Shown: one piece after another, positions 1 through 11,700 of the stretch
Numbering within the stretch: the stretch's first letter is position 1
How the letters are laid out: every line of letters starts with the position of its first letter
NCBI GenBank assembly: GCA_009760855.2
Contig: WPIO01000006.1
Coordinates: 6,435,001 to 6,499,000 of the forward strand
DNA: 64,000 bases
Direction of reading: 5' to 3'
Source: Cristatella mucedo
Lineage: Eukaryota > Bryozoa > Phylactolaemata > Cristatellidae
Notes under the pieces: model-generated
The model's input: only the letters and a program-made list of their open reading frames with translations
What the model was told of the DNA's origin: nothing
Database searches by the model: none
Translations under genes and position numbers: made by a program

Positions 1-535
1 TAGGCAGATTTGACTGTGGAGCTGATATGTTCGTCTAACGAGAGGTCGCTTTGGAATAGGACACCTAAATTTCGAGCTGATTCAACTGGAGATATGCTGG
101 AAGAGCCAATTTTGAGAGTCAGCCTTTTCAATCTTTGAATCACACTGGGTTTGCCCATAACTAGTAAGTTAGTTTTGTCATAGTTTTAGAAAATTTGCTG
201 CCATCCATGTGCGGATGTCATCAATGCATGCAGCAAGTGAGTTTAGAGAATTTGAGGTGCTCGAAGGCTGGGAGGGATCAAAGCAAAGGTACAACTGAGT
301 GTCATCCGCATAGAAGTGAAAGCCTAGATTGTGCTTGGCAATCACATCAGCAAGAGGGAAAGTATAAACCATGAAAAGAACCGGACCTAGCACGGAGCCC
401 TGAGGTACCCCATATTTCAGAGGTACTTCAGATGATCTTTGTCCATTCACGTCAATACTCTGGAGTCTTCCACTGAGACATGACCTTAACCTTGCTCTTC
501 TTTGCTGTGCTTTGCATCTCTTCATCTTAATCGCT
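1..535 (-). mobile_element. 5'-truncated LINE (CR1/L2-type) reverse transcriptase fragment
   Basis: Read on the minus strand, 525-178 encodes a reverse transcriptase segment with the motifs GVPQGSVLGP and FHFYADDTQLY; YADD is the catalytic motif of non-LTR reverse transcriptases. Downstream sequence down to position 1 matches the same region of the copies near 10 kb and 21 kb, so the element continues off the left edge. The upstream limit near 535 is where similarity to the other copies stops, as in a 5'-truncated insertion. The frame is interrupted, so this is a dead copy. CR1/L2-type placement rests on general resemblance of the reverse transcriptase. Confidence 0.85.
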
Positions 536-2633
536 TTATCACCAAACGCACAATTTTGCTTGGTGTTTGTACGTAACAGTTATTTTGTGCAATTAAATGT
601 ACAATAGTAACGATATAATGTTTGTAATTTCTATGTCTTATTTTCTCTTATTTTGTCTAATATATTTGGTAATACGAGTGTAACGGTGACTAAAAGGGTA
701 TTACTTCATGTGCAGAGGGCTCTAATAATGTCAAAAACCGTATTTAGAGGGTCATAAACAGGTCTTCTATGTTCTTACTATGAATATATTTGATTTATAA
801 ATAAAGAATCCTACTTCGCGGAAATTCGCCTATCGCGATAGTGTCTGGAACGGATTAAATGCGATTAACGAGGGTCGACTGTAAAAATGTATATTTGTAC
901 ATATAAGCCATGCTTCAGATGAAGTCGTCATACATATGAATATCATGTATCACTGTGACAATTACATGGCACAGTGATAAAAAATGAGAAAATGGGGAAA
1001 GAAGAGTGTGTTTATAGCGCCTGACTAGCCGGAGAGAAGTAAGTAAGTGAGTGAGTAAGGAACGGAGAGTGACGGTGGTGATGTCAGCCAGACAAGGCCT
1101 GTGCACGGAACGGCAGTGCTGAGGCTGACAGTCGCTTGCCTGCTACTTGATTAATGGGCTTCACGCGTGCTCAGTTTCAGGCTGAGAGTTGGAATTTCAA
1201 GTGCAGCTTTGGCTCTGCAGAAGCGTATGGTTAGGTTGAGCGGACAAGTGGCGCAATGAGATTTTGCAAACTATGTGTAATACAGTAGTGACGGCGTGTT
1301 TTCAAAAACAGTCGTAGGGGAAATAAAAAAAAGAGGAAACTTAAATAGCATTAATCCTGAAATAAAGGTTGCAAAATATTACCGGAGTTAAGCCTTCGAA
1401 TAGCAGCGAACCAACGCATAACGCTAATCGGTCCAGTAAGATCCCACGCGGATTCTTCAAATGACAAATCACCTTGGGTAGACAGTAGTTTCCAATGGGT
1501 CATGCGAACGCGCTCAGCAAAGGATGAAGCGGGCGCGCGAGTTCAACGATTCATTCACTTGAAGCTCCATTCACACTCTTGCGCAGGCCTGCCTACCTAC
1601 AGATATCTTACAGACTTCCCAATCTGGCAGGAAATCTTTTTGCCACCTAATAACCTTCATAACCACCATTAAGACATTAAGACCTTAAGGCCGGTCATCT
1701 AACTAAAATCTCATCCATTTTTTGTTGAAACCATTTACTCCGTCCGCACGAGTTGTACTTTTCTTCCATAAGCTGACTGACTTTGTGCAAGCTAACTGAC
1801 ATAACTGACTTTGTGCAAGCTATCAGTAATAAATTGACTTATCTCATTTTTTATATGTTTAGAGCGTCTAGAAAGGATACGTGGTTGGCATCGGGCGTTA
1901 TGCAAATGTATACTTTTTAGTTTTATTTCAGGACTTTCATTAGGAAGCAGTAAGGTACATACATAACGGAGTCAATTGCAATGCTTCTGCACAGATTATA
2001 AATGCTGGTGTGACTTTTAAAATAATTTATTCACCAAATATTTTGGCTCCGAGCTACGTGCATACGTGCTAGGCAGCGTTGCAGAGTGCAGTGATCAGGA
2101 TCAATGAATGATTAATGGAGTAATAAATACGTTAGAAGCATCCCTATAAAACCTGCTATAGAGCCAGCTATCAACAGTCAAAATTGCATTACGCTTCTCG
2201 ATGTAAGACAATCCACTAGCCGTTCGAGGAACACCTTCTAAGAGACTTATCTCGTAGATCTCTTGATTTTAGACTCCTGCTAAATATAGGATTGAGCAAT
2301 AGCAATCCTAAATCTACAAAGCAGTTATCCTCAAACCATACTCAAAGCGGGAAGAAAGGAGATAGCGGCTGATCATACATTTCGGCTCTCGGATTAAGCA
2401 TGGGACGAAGCATCATAAGCGTAGAATGCAGCACAGTGCAGCAGTCTGTTGTCGAGTAAGCAGAAACAATGCCAACGCTAGCCCTAAATTTCATAGATCG
2501 CATCTCATGCGGAGCCTTGGCGGGTACTGGCCGCACGATGACATCATTCTCTAATGTCGCAAGGATCGTAGAAGTTGGTATGGCCAGCTCCTCGAGTTGG
2601 CCACCGCACTTGCTGATGAGGTGAGCTGAATCG
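536..2633. other. intergenic stretch, nothing recognised
   Basis: This is AT-rich to mixed sequence beyond the 3' end of the LIM-domain gene. I see no long open frame, domain or clear repeat. Minus-strand AATAAA hexamers exist (plus-strand TTTATT at 2026-2031 and 1922-1927), but they lie 600 bases or more past the stop. They are only weak candidates for the poly(A) signal of that gene. Confidence 0.4.
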
Positions 2634-2759
2634 TTACGGAAGCCTCGAGGACCTAGCAGACATGCTTGACAAACCGCATGCTTTGCAAACGAGACGTCCG
2701 TTCATCGGGTAGCACGCAGCATCCTGAGACGGCTGAGCTAGTATCACTTTCCCGCACAT
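2634..2759 (-). CDS. LIM-gene exon 8: second half of LIM3 and C terminus
   Basis: The acceptor is the cag just upstream of 2759 on the minus strand. The exon enters in phase 0 and ends at a TAA at 2634. It encodes 41 residues beginning MCGK, with the closing LIM3 ligands in CYPMNGRLVCKAC. Zyxin-family LIM3 has the same CYPL..H.LCK.C pattern here. The 13 residues after the last cysteine form a short Ser/Arg-rich tail. The frame differs from the longer open frames that overlap it, so it is easily missed. Confidence 0.85.
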   Translation of the reverse strand: MCGKVILAQPSQDAACYPMNGRLVCKACGLSSMSARSSRLP

Positions 2760-5700
2760 CTGTCAACGAACCAACATATAGCAAATGCGCTAGGCGACAC
2801 AAAGTCACACCTAGCAATGTTGTGCACCGATTCGAAATCATCAAGGGATTTGTATCCTCGGATGTAGAAAAGTTTTGTAAATACGGTAAACATACACCAA
2901 AAAACACAAGACCAATTCCCGAGTATCCTTAGCAGCAGTCCAAATGGCGTCCTTTCGCCGTGAATAGCCACTAGGGGAACGAAGGCAGCACGAAGAGTTA
3001 AAATGACGCTTTGCCCCGACCCCAAGTCATATTTTTGAGTAAAACTGATAATGCAGGCAAAGCTGCTTTGTGCAACTGCTTGTGCAACTTTTCAACGGTG
3101 TCCCTGTCATTGTTGCATGGTAACATGCAAGCCGAGTCAACAGCTTCGGTTAAAGCGCGCGAGCTCTTTTTCTAGCGGAGGATGGAAAACGTGAGGCCTC
3201 CATCCAATTGCAACTGGTCGTTTCTATTACAATTATAATTACACCCCAAGCGCTCATCACTAGCTGCAAGCGCAGCGAGCGATCTGAAAGTAAATGTATA
3301 AGCTGATTCAGCAGTCGCACTTTTGTTGCAGCACAAGAGAGAGGAAGAGGAGCCCCGCTCCGCAGGAAGCAATACGCCATTGAATGATGCTGGACTCGCT
3401 GTTCGCGACCTGTATCGTGAAGTGAGAGCTCTCTACAGGCTGGCCTAAAAACCTCTGCATTTGATTGGGCGATTCGAGTGCGGGTCTCGTCCAAAGCAGC
3501 AGGTAAACTGTTACTAGGATTGCTGTTGCGTAGAGTTTATTAGCAATGTATGCACATTAGCTAAGTGCAAGGTATGCTTACCCTGTTGCCCAGAATAACG
3601 GATCGGGTGCGAAAACCACCGTGCTAAGCGGAACTCACCGGAGAGATGGCTCAGCAAAAATGCGGTCTCGCTTAGCGATAGAGCTGTACATCACTCTCCT
3701 TCTTTCAGATTTGTGCGATTTCTCCATTTACCTGCAGGTACTCGCTCAGTGAATGAAGGAGGCAGCTAATTGTGGCGGACCGCTAAGTCGTCACGCCTGC
3801 CACGCGCTCACCCTGCCACTCGCCCGCTTTTGCGCAGCTTTTGCTTTTGCGCAGCGTTGGAGAGTTGGTTTAATCTCGCCAGCAGCAGCAGAAAAACGTC
3901 AGTCAAAAGCGTAATATGAACGTGAAGCTTCTAGAATATTCAAATAAGAAGTCTGCAAATATAAAATAGCCATCGCTGACAGCTGTCTGCCGCTAGCTGT
4001 CTGAATATATATTCTGTCTACGAAAAAAATCACATTTTGATAAATGAATTACAATAAATGAATGGAATGTAAGCATGCATTTCCGTCCAGCATGCGATGC
4101 ACGGGCAGCCTGTCATGGCCTTCGGCATCTCACTTCCGTCTGAGGACTGTGACACCGTGCAGGTTGAGCTGTGACCTCAGAACGCTGATTATAGGGGAAT
4201 TTTTGAGTGAAAGGAATGGTAAAAGTAGCTAGACCAAATTTTCCCAACCGCAGAGTACGCATTACTCAGACGAGTCTTTAGCAAGAGCTTTGTGCTGGCT
4301 ACTTCATGGGAATGCGTTCGCACAGCTAAGTTTTCCCGATATAGCTACGTTTTAAAAGCTTTAGTGAATCTGCGCTTGAAATCTTGATAACGCGTACTAA
4401 ATCAGCACACCGCTCGCGGAACGGAAGTGGCCGAGGCCGCGATAGCACAGCTGGTAAAGAGCTCTTCAGGAACGAGGTTGTGGGTTCAATTCCTGCAGTG
4501 GGCAATCTTTTAGGTTGGTGGTGCCGCGGTGGTGACAGCCGTTAATGCTCTTCTGCCGCTACAAAAATGAGGCTGTTAAATCGGCTAACATATTTTTTTT
4601 AGAGTGCGCTATCTTTATAACTTACATGAGCACTATACTATGTATTCCTGCTACCCGAGGCTCCGTTTCGACAAGTGCGCACCTGAGCCTGGAAATCATC
4701 AGCTGTAGCTTCATGAGAACTCTTCAGCACTGTTTTTTTTACAGTTTCCCAAGTATATCACGAAATTCTTAAAATGAAATTAATATAAATATAATATTAT
4801 ATATAAATAAATATAATATTTAAAATAGCACGAAATTCTTACCTCGCATTTACAGCAGGTTACATGAAAACAGCGGTTAAAAACTCTGACTTGAAAAGCA
4901 GATTCTTCGCCTTCTTCAGGAGTAATAGGTTTGTTGCACGCGTCACATCTTGGAGCATAGATTCTTCAAAAAACGGAAGATCAAAAGTAGCTCACCATCG
5001 GGCTACCTTTCGTCTGTCAGTGCACGCGAGCGACTCGCGAAAGACGCAATTACGCGCTCGCTCATTTAAGCGCTCGCAGGCACGCTGCAGAGTGGAAACC
5101 TCGCCGCCATTTAAGACGTCAGCAGGCTGGCGGTGCACGGGCTGGTCAGCTGCGCTCTGCGCCCCGCCTTCAGGTCACCTACTCGTAGTAGTCCGTGACG
5201 CAGTGGGGCTCGTTGTTTGGGCTGAGCATGAACTGCTGACCTTCCAGAGAGCCGCCGCAGACGGCGCATGCGAAACACGACAGATGATAAGGTCTCCCAG
5301 CAGCCCTCAGCAGCTTGCCAGTGATGACTTCTTGGCACGCGGTGCACTTCTCCAGCGTGGACGCGAAGCACTCTCGGCAGTGGGGGTTACCTTCGATAGT
5401 ATAAAAGGTCTGCTCTGCCAGCTCCTGACCTGGAGAAGACAGCGCATTATTCAGAACGAGGACGCGCAGCGCGCACGTGCAAATTACTGGCGACATTTAA
5501 TGAGCGCAATGCCGGTGCCATTGAAAGGCGAACATGCACCCACCCGACTTCCTGTCAGGCGCGCGCCAAGTAATCGGCAGCAAAAGTTAGAGATCCTTTA
5601 ATTATGGCAATGTAGACATTGCAATTGACAGGCTTAGAAAAACTTACCGCAGAGGCAACAAACCAAGCATGGAATATGGTATTTCTTGCCCATGGAAATG

Positions 5701-8700
5701 CAGCCACCAATGTTGGCTGCAATGGTTTCGTTGCATACGGCGCAGACACCTAAAATAGACGCTTCATTTCCAACAGGTGTTACAACCATTCCAATTGGCT
5801 GTGCAGAAAATCCACCACTATGGCCCCGCACTCGGCATATAAATGCTGTTTTGAACATGTTAACACACGTCTGTTTTATTTTTAATAAACATGTGGCATT
5901 GGCTCATGGCCATTAGTAAGGCAGACATAAGCCTGTTCCAACTCAGAGACAGGGCAGTTGAGTTGAATCCGACCAAAGTCAGACCTAACGAAAGCAGGTG
6001 ACTGAAATCGGCAAACACTTTGTAACTTATAATTGGTGGCAAGCTACTAATACTGGCTGCCACTGTTTCTGACTAGCAGTTGCAAAAATACATACTTAAC
6101 AGCTCATCTACAATTAAAGGGAAGAAATGTGTGTTCAGAGGTTGTCACTGGCGGTTGAAAGGGGCAGAGAATATCCCTTCTCCAGCACTTAAACAATCTT
6201 AGCTGATCCCAGCTGGTGATTCGTGAGCCAGAACTATGCACGACGACATGTGCTTGAATGCCGAATTCGAAGACCTCACATATGCATATGTTCCTTCTGA
6301 AGCTGCGGGCCGCAGTCATAGTAGTCCCAACAGTATACGATATCTGTGAATTCTCAAGGCTATCTTAAGCTCCATTAGTGCCTCGCCGCCGAAACGCAGT
6401 CGAGTGACTGGGCTGATTATACGATCTACGATGGATGGACATTCGGGAGGGGGGCTCATGGGCTGAATTTTAATTTGCTGTACTTATATACCGAGCACTT
6501 GGTGCTGTATTCGAGCATTATAATATAATACATATTCCCGCATATACTGGTCATTGAATACCTTTAGTTCGAGTCCTTTCTTTCCCACAAGACGTAAAAT
6601 GGTAACTGGCAAGTAAGTCTTCACATTAAAGGTACGGAGAAGAGAAATGTGCTTATACATAGGTTCGCGCTTACTTTTTGTCGGCACGGGATTATCGGTT
6701 CCAATTTCTATGAATCCATGCGGCGCCTCGTATTCACGTATGAACTGCTATGAATTGAATAAAAAATAGATACTCATGCATTAAACTCCGGGCTCTTTAC
6801 CATAGCATTATCACTACAAACCAACTGACGCGCCAAAGTAATGCAAGGATTTACTTAACACGCTTAGATCGGGTTCAGTTTGGAAAAAGGGCCATCTGAA
6901 CCTTTTCAATCCAGATACAAAGCCATATCTAGAAATGTAGAGGTCTACCTCATACTTTTAGCTAGTTTGCAATAATAATCATACATTCGTATAGCCCCCT
7001 CAGAGGACTTAGTATATCTCTAGACAATTAGCATAAGCTGTAAAAGAAGCATGGCCGGATGTTCAGTGGTAGCGGTAGCGGTAGCATGCTCAGTTATACA
7101 CGTTAGTGTAGCTTGGACACATTCGTGGACACATTCTCCTAGGCTCTTTCTTTCGATTACCCACTGCCCGAGTAATTTTCTTCCACTTAGCCTCATAAAG
7201 AAGTCAGGACCTAGGCATTACAGTTACTAAACATTGGCACAATTAAAACATTTAATCAGCACCCGAATCGATCCGTACTTGCCACATGCATTCGAACTTG
7301 CTGAAAATGCGCGTGACTCAATGCAGCAGCGATGTGCACATTTCGCACGCTTCGTGGTCAGCGACTTTGAAAGCTTACCACGTACGTGGCAATCAAGGAC
7401 GTACCTATAATCTTGGCGTCATTCTGAATGTCATACATGAGCCTCGGTGAAGAAAGACCTCGGCGTAGCCCAGAACTCCTGTCCTCGGCATCAGCCGACG
7501 CTGATGACGAGGAGGCGGTACCATCCCGGATCGCCATGACGCTCGGAGAGGGCTGTTTTAGTTGGTTTCCTCGCATCTGAAATGCACCCGGCGAGTCCTT
7601 CTTGCCGCCACTCGTCGACGTCGTTGGCGTCGTACGATTGTAAGTGCCAGCGTCTTCCTGCATAGCAGATACCGCCAACTCCTTGCCTGACCCGCTGACT
7701 GGTGCCGCTCGACTAGCCGGGCTTCTATAGTCAGCCACTGCATGCTTCTGCATGCCGTTAGGCTTGGCGTCCGCCTGAGATTGAGCAAGGCCTTTCGGTG
7801 AGTCGATCGCGACAGGTGGCAGAGGCAACTGCTCCTGGTCCTGATCCAGTGGTGGTGACATGCCGTTAAACTCTTCGATGAGTGCGCTAACGTTGACTCT
7901 AGTCTCTTCGGGTTCAAGCTGAAAATCGGCTTCTATATATGGCTGTCGCTGAATCTGACCCCTCGACGACAAAGATACGGTTCTAGCTGGACAGCTTCTT
8001 TGTCTTGCTGCCTCATCATTTATTTGAAACTCGACATTAGTCGTCTGACACGAAATGCTCCTCGTGGCAACCTGCTGCCGCTGCGACAAGCTAGGTGCTG
8101 GCTGCGACTTCACGCTCGGCACGTCGCCCGATTCAGGCAACGAGGTCCCGCGAGATACGTGACCTCTTTGAGTTATGGCATTTGCAGACGTCATCGGCGG
8201 ATTTGCGGGGCCACTGCGATTCGAGTACTCTTGATAAGCTGGCGAGATGGGTGACACGCCATTGGGTGACAACGGCGACTCTTTGCTACTTGTCACAGGC
8301 AGAGGCCCCCCGTTCGATCTAGGAAGGTACTGTTTCGACCCCGGCGAAGCGGAAGACATTACCCCAACACGTGGCGAAATGGGCGTCAGCTCCTGCTGCT
8401 GCAGGGCTGACGAATGCCAAGACGAGTGTAGGGGAGCAGCTTCAGTGGGAGCAGCAGACAGATCGCCATTCATGCGAGTATCCTTGCCAGCCGCGCCAGG
8501 TACATACGATCCTCTGGCAGCCGTGCTCGAGAGCGAGCACTCCTGCTGACGTGGTGATCCGTTGACACCATAGGGCCAGTCTGGAATATCAAGCTCATCA
8601 CGCTTGCTTTGACTGACCGATCGCCTGTCGGAGCCGATCAGCCTTCCTGCTGGGGAAGTAACCACCGGAACAGCAGTAAAGATAGCATCGTCAGCCTGAG

Positions 8701-11700
8701 TCTTGGGTGTAGGCTTGTTGGTGGTAGTCGACGATGCAGGACGGTTTCTCAGTCCAGGCGAATGAGCTGCAAATCATAATGATATTTGCCAATTATACCG
8801 ATTATGAGAATGTTCGCACAAGGGAGCAAACGTAGAAAAACTGCAAATCGTTTCGCACAAAGAGCTGTGAAATAATCTTGCTCCGCATGGGTTTAGATAT
8901 TGTTTGAAAACTTTATTACAGCGTTAAGCTAAATGCATTTCTTCGTTGTAGTTTTTGTCGCGGCTTTGAAGGTGGAATTCAGTAGAGTTAAGGGATTAGG
9001 GAACTTTCCCAAAATGTAGTTTCAAAATTATTTAAAAGCAACAAGATAACTTTAAAATCAATGTGCTGATAACGCTAAGGTCGAGGGTTTGTTCCCCACA
9101 TTGGCAATATTTTTCAGCAAATGTTAAGCAACTAGAAACAGTTTTGAGTTCTCTAAGGGCGCTGTATCAAGTGTATCATTATTATTGTTGTGTAAAAATT
9201 GCTTTCGGTGATAAAAGCAATGTATTAGCTCCGTGATATTGTGCTCCCACTTCATGAAAAAGGTCGTGGATTTGGGTAAGCAACAGGCAATATTTGTATT
9301 TCTACTTGAATAATTATATCAATACATTTGCATAGCGCCTTCAAAGAAGTGAATCTCTTTCTAGGCAGTTTACAATGTTGTATAGAAAGCATTACCAATT
9401 GATTGGTGGTAGCATTCACAAGCAGCAGGCACGGTGTAATCAGGGCCAAGCACACGAAAGACGAATCATGAAGACCCACCAAATGCTGTAATAAACAGGT
9501 GCGTTTTAAGCGTCTTTTTTAATTTCCCCATGTCAGGGGACGTTGTGACGTGCGTCGGTAGTTAGTTCCAAGCTTTGGGAGCATAGGAACTAAAGGCATG
9601 ATCTCCTCCAACTGTTTTGAGGCTCTTACGATGTATGACTACATGATTCGAGTCAGAACAGTAGGCTGCACGATTCTTCGCTAAGTGTGGAGTAGTTCTA
9701 ATGGTTAAGCTGGGGCCAGAGAATGAAGGTATCCTAAAAGTAAGGAACAGAACCTTGAATTCGAAACTCTTCTTGACAGGGTGCCTGTGCAGGTCGGCGA
9801 GAAGTGGTGTGATGTGGAAACTGTGACACTCACAACAGACGAGCCTACTTGCAGAGTTTTGCACCAACTGTAAGCGCCTGATTGCACAGGCCGGTAGACC
9901 AGCAAGCAGTAAGTTACAGAAGTCGAGATGGGATGTCACAAATGCGTGGACCATTTTCGATGTAGTATCCCTGTTTAAGCAAGCTCGAATTTTAGCAATG
10001 TTATGTAGCTAAAAGTAGGCAGACTTTACCGTGGAGCTGATGTGGTCGTCTAACGAAAGGTAGTCTTCGATTTCGTGCAGATTCAACAGGATATATGCCT
10101 GCAGAGCCGATTATGAGCATTAACCTTTCCAAAGTCTGAATCCCACTTGGCTTGTGCATGATTATTAAGTTGATTTTATCATCCAATTCAAGAACATTTG
10201 CTGCCATTCATGACCGGATGTCATCAATACATGCAGCAAGGGAGTTGAGAGAATTCGACATGCTGGAGGGCTGGGAGAGATCAAAGCAAAGGTACAAGTT
10301 AGTGTCATCTGCATAGAAGTGAAAGGCTAGATTGCGCTTGGCAATCACATTGGCAAGAGACGTGATCTGCAATGGCCGCCAGTGGGCATCATGCTTCTGT
10401 GTCTTGAGCAACTATGGAAGAATAAGTTATAAACAGTCGGTGCATTTGTGTCTACCAAGCTGTTTCCATGAATGAGTGTGTCGTCGGTTTCATGTTCGCT
10501 GTTGCAGATTCGCGTACCCCTACCAGCACACTGGGATCGGTAGGCTCTTCACTGCCGCTGCATTTCTTCGAAGCTGCAAATTCACTGAACCCTTTGTAGC
10601 TGTCTGTATGCCAGTCCTTCTGCCAAAGACCGGCGACTAGCGAAGCAGCCATCTTTTGAGGCGACCTGCTTTGCACCGCCGAACGAATAAGAGCATGAGC
10701 ATTCCTTTGAATGCCTATTTAATTGTATCGTGTCCTCTGCAGTTGCTCATATTGCAGAGCCGGCAGACCTAGTTCTTTGGTGGCGTGCGCAGTGGATCGG
10801 ATGGGGGGGTTGACGGTGGCTTCTGATACGTCGAGTGGTGCTCGTAAGGAGGAGTGCACAGTTCGTCCTCCTCGAGAGCCGGCCACTGTGAATCGTGCAT
10901 CCTGTTTACAGCTAATGACCTGCTTGCTTTGCAACTGCTCGTTGCAACCGGCCTCTTCTTGTTGACATTTTCAGCGGAAGAAAGCTGCCGGAAGGCCGAT
11001 CTCTTCCTTTCTTTGCGACGGGCATAAGCAGTGTCATCCACCCGGTACGTTCTCATAGAAAGAGCTTGCTTCGACTCTTTTGTGAAGCAGGCAGGATTTT
11101 TTCTCTTCTTAAGCCAGGGCATGGCGCTGCACATCTCAGTTGTAGTCGTGCATTCCATGGCGATCAGGTTATTCCGTCTGCCCACGTGGTCCGTTTTTCC
11201 TTCTGGCCACTGTCGGTGCTGTTGATGTATGACCCATTGCTTTTTAGCAAGGGCCAGACTATCAAATGTGGCCTATCGTTGAAAGTAATAGAGAGCCCTA
11301 CCTCTAATCCTGTGGGCATGCATGCAATATGATAGACTAGGTGTGTGGTTTCTGACTGACTTGTGACTTGAGTTGACTGACTGGTTTCTGATTGACTGAC
11401 GAGTGACTTGAGTAGCGGCAGTCTGTCTGCCAGTCCTTCTGCCAAAGACCAGCAACTAGCGAAGCAGCCATCTTTAGTCTACATAGCATTGCAAAATTTG
11501 GGCTTGCTTAGACTGAAGTACCCTACAAGTCGCTGTGGTTCTTCGGCTTACATACTAATTTCCCCTGTAACAAAATTTTATTTTCTCGTTCCTTCTGGTT
11601 ATTAAGTTTAATTTTCCAATTAATTTTCCAATTTTCCAATTGCCCTTACTCAAAGGTATAAAAAGTGCCACTAATAGTCAAATACTTTTATTCATGTCCT

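Noticed and set aside
2026-2031. Poly(A) signal for the LIM gene
   Set aside because: A minus-strand AATAAA more than 600 bases past the stop, in AT-rich sequence where such hexamers occur by chance. Not called as a feature.
2653-2932. 84- and 88-codon frames on both strands at the last LIM exon
   Set aside because: They are in the wrong frame. The spliced frame 2759-2634 carries the LIM3 cysteines.
4864-5601. 245-codon plus-strand frame
   Set aside because: It is antisense to LIM exons 6 and 7. It has no domain, and the minus strand explains the conservation.
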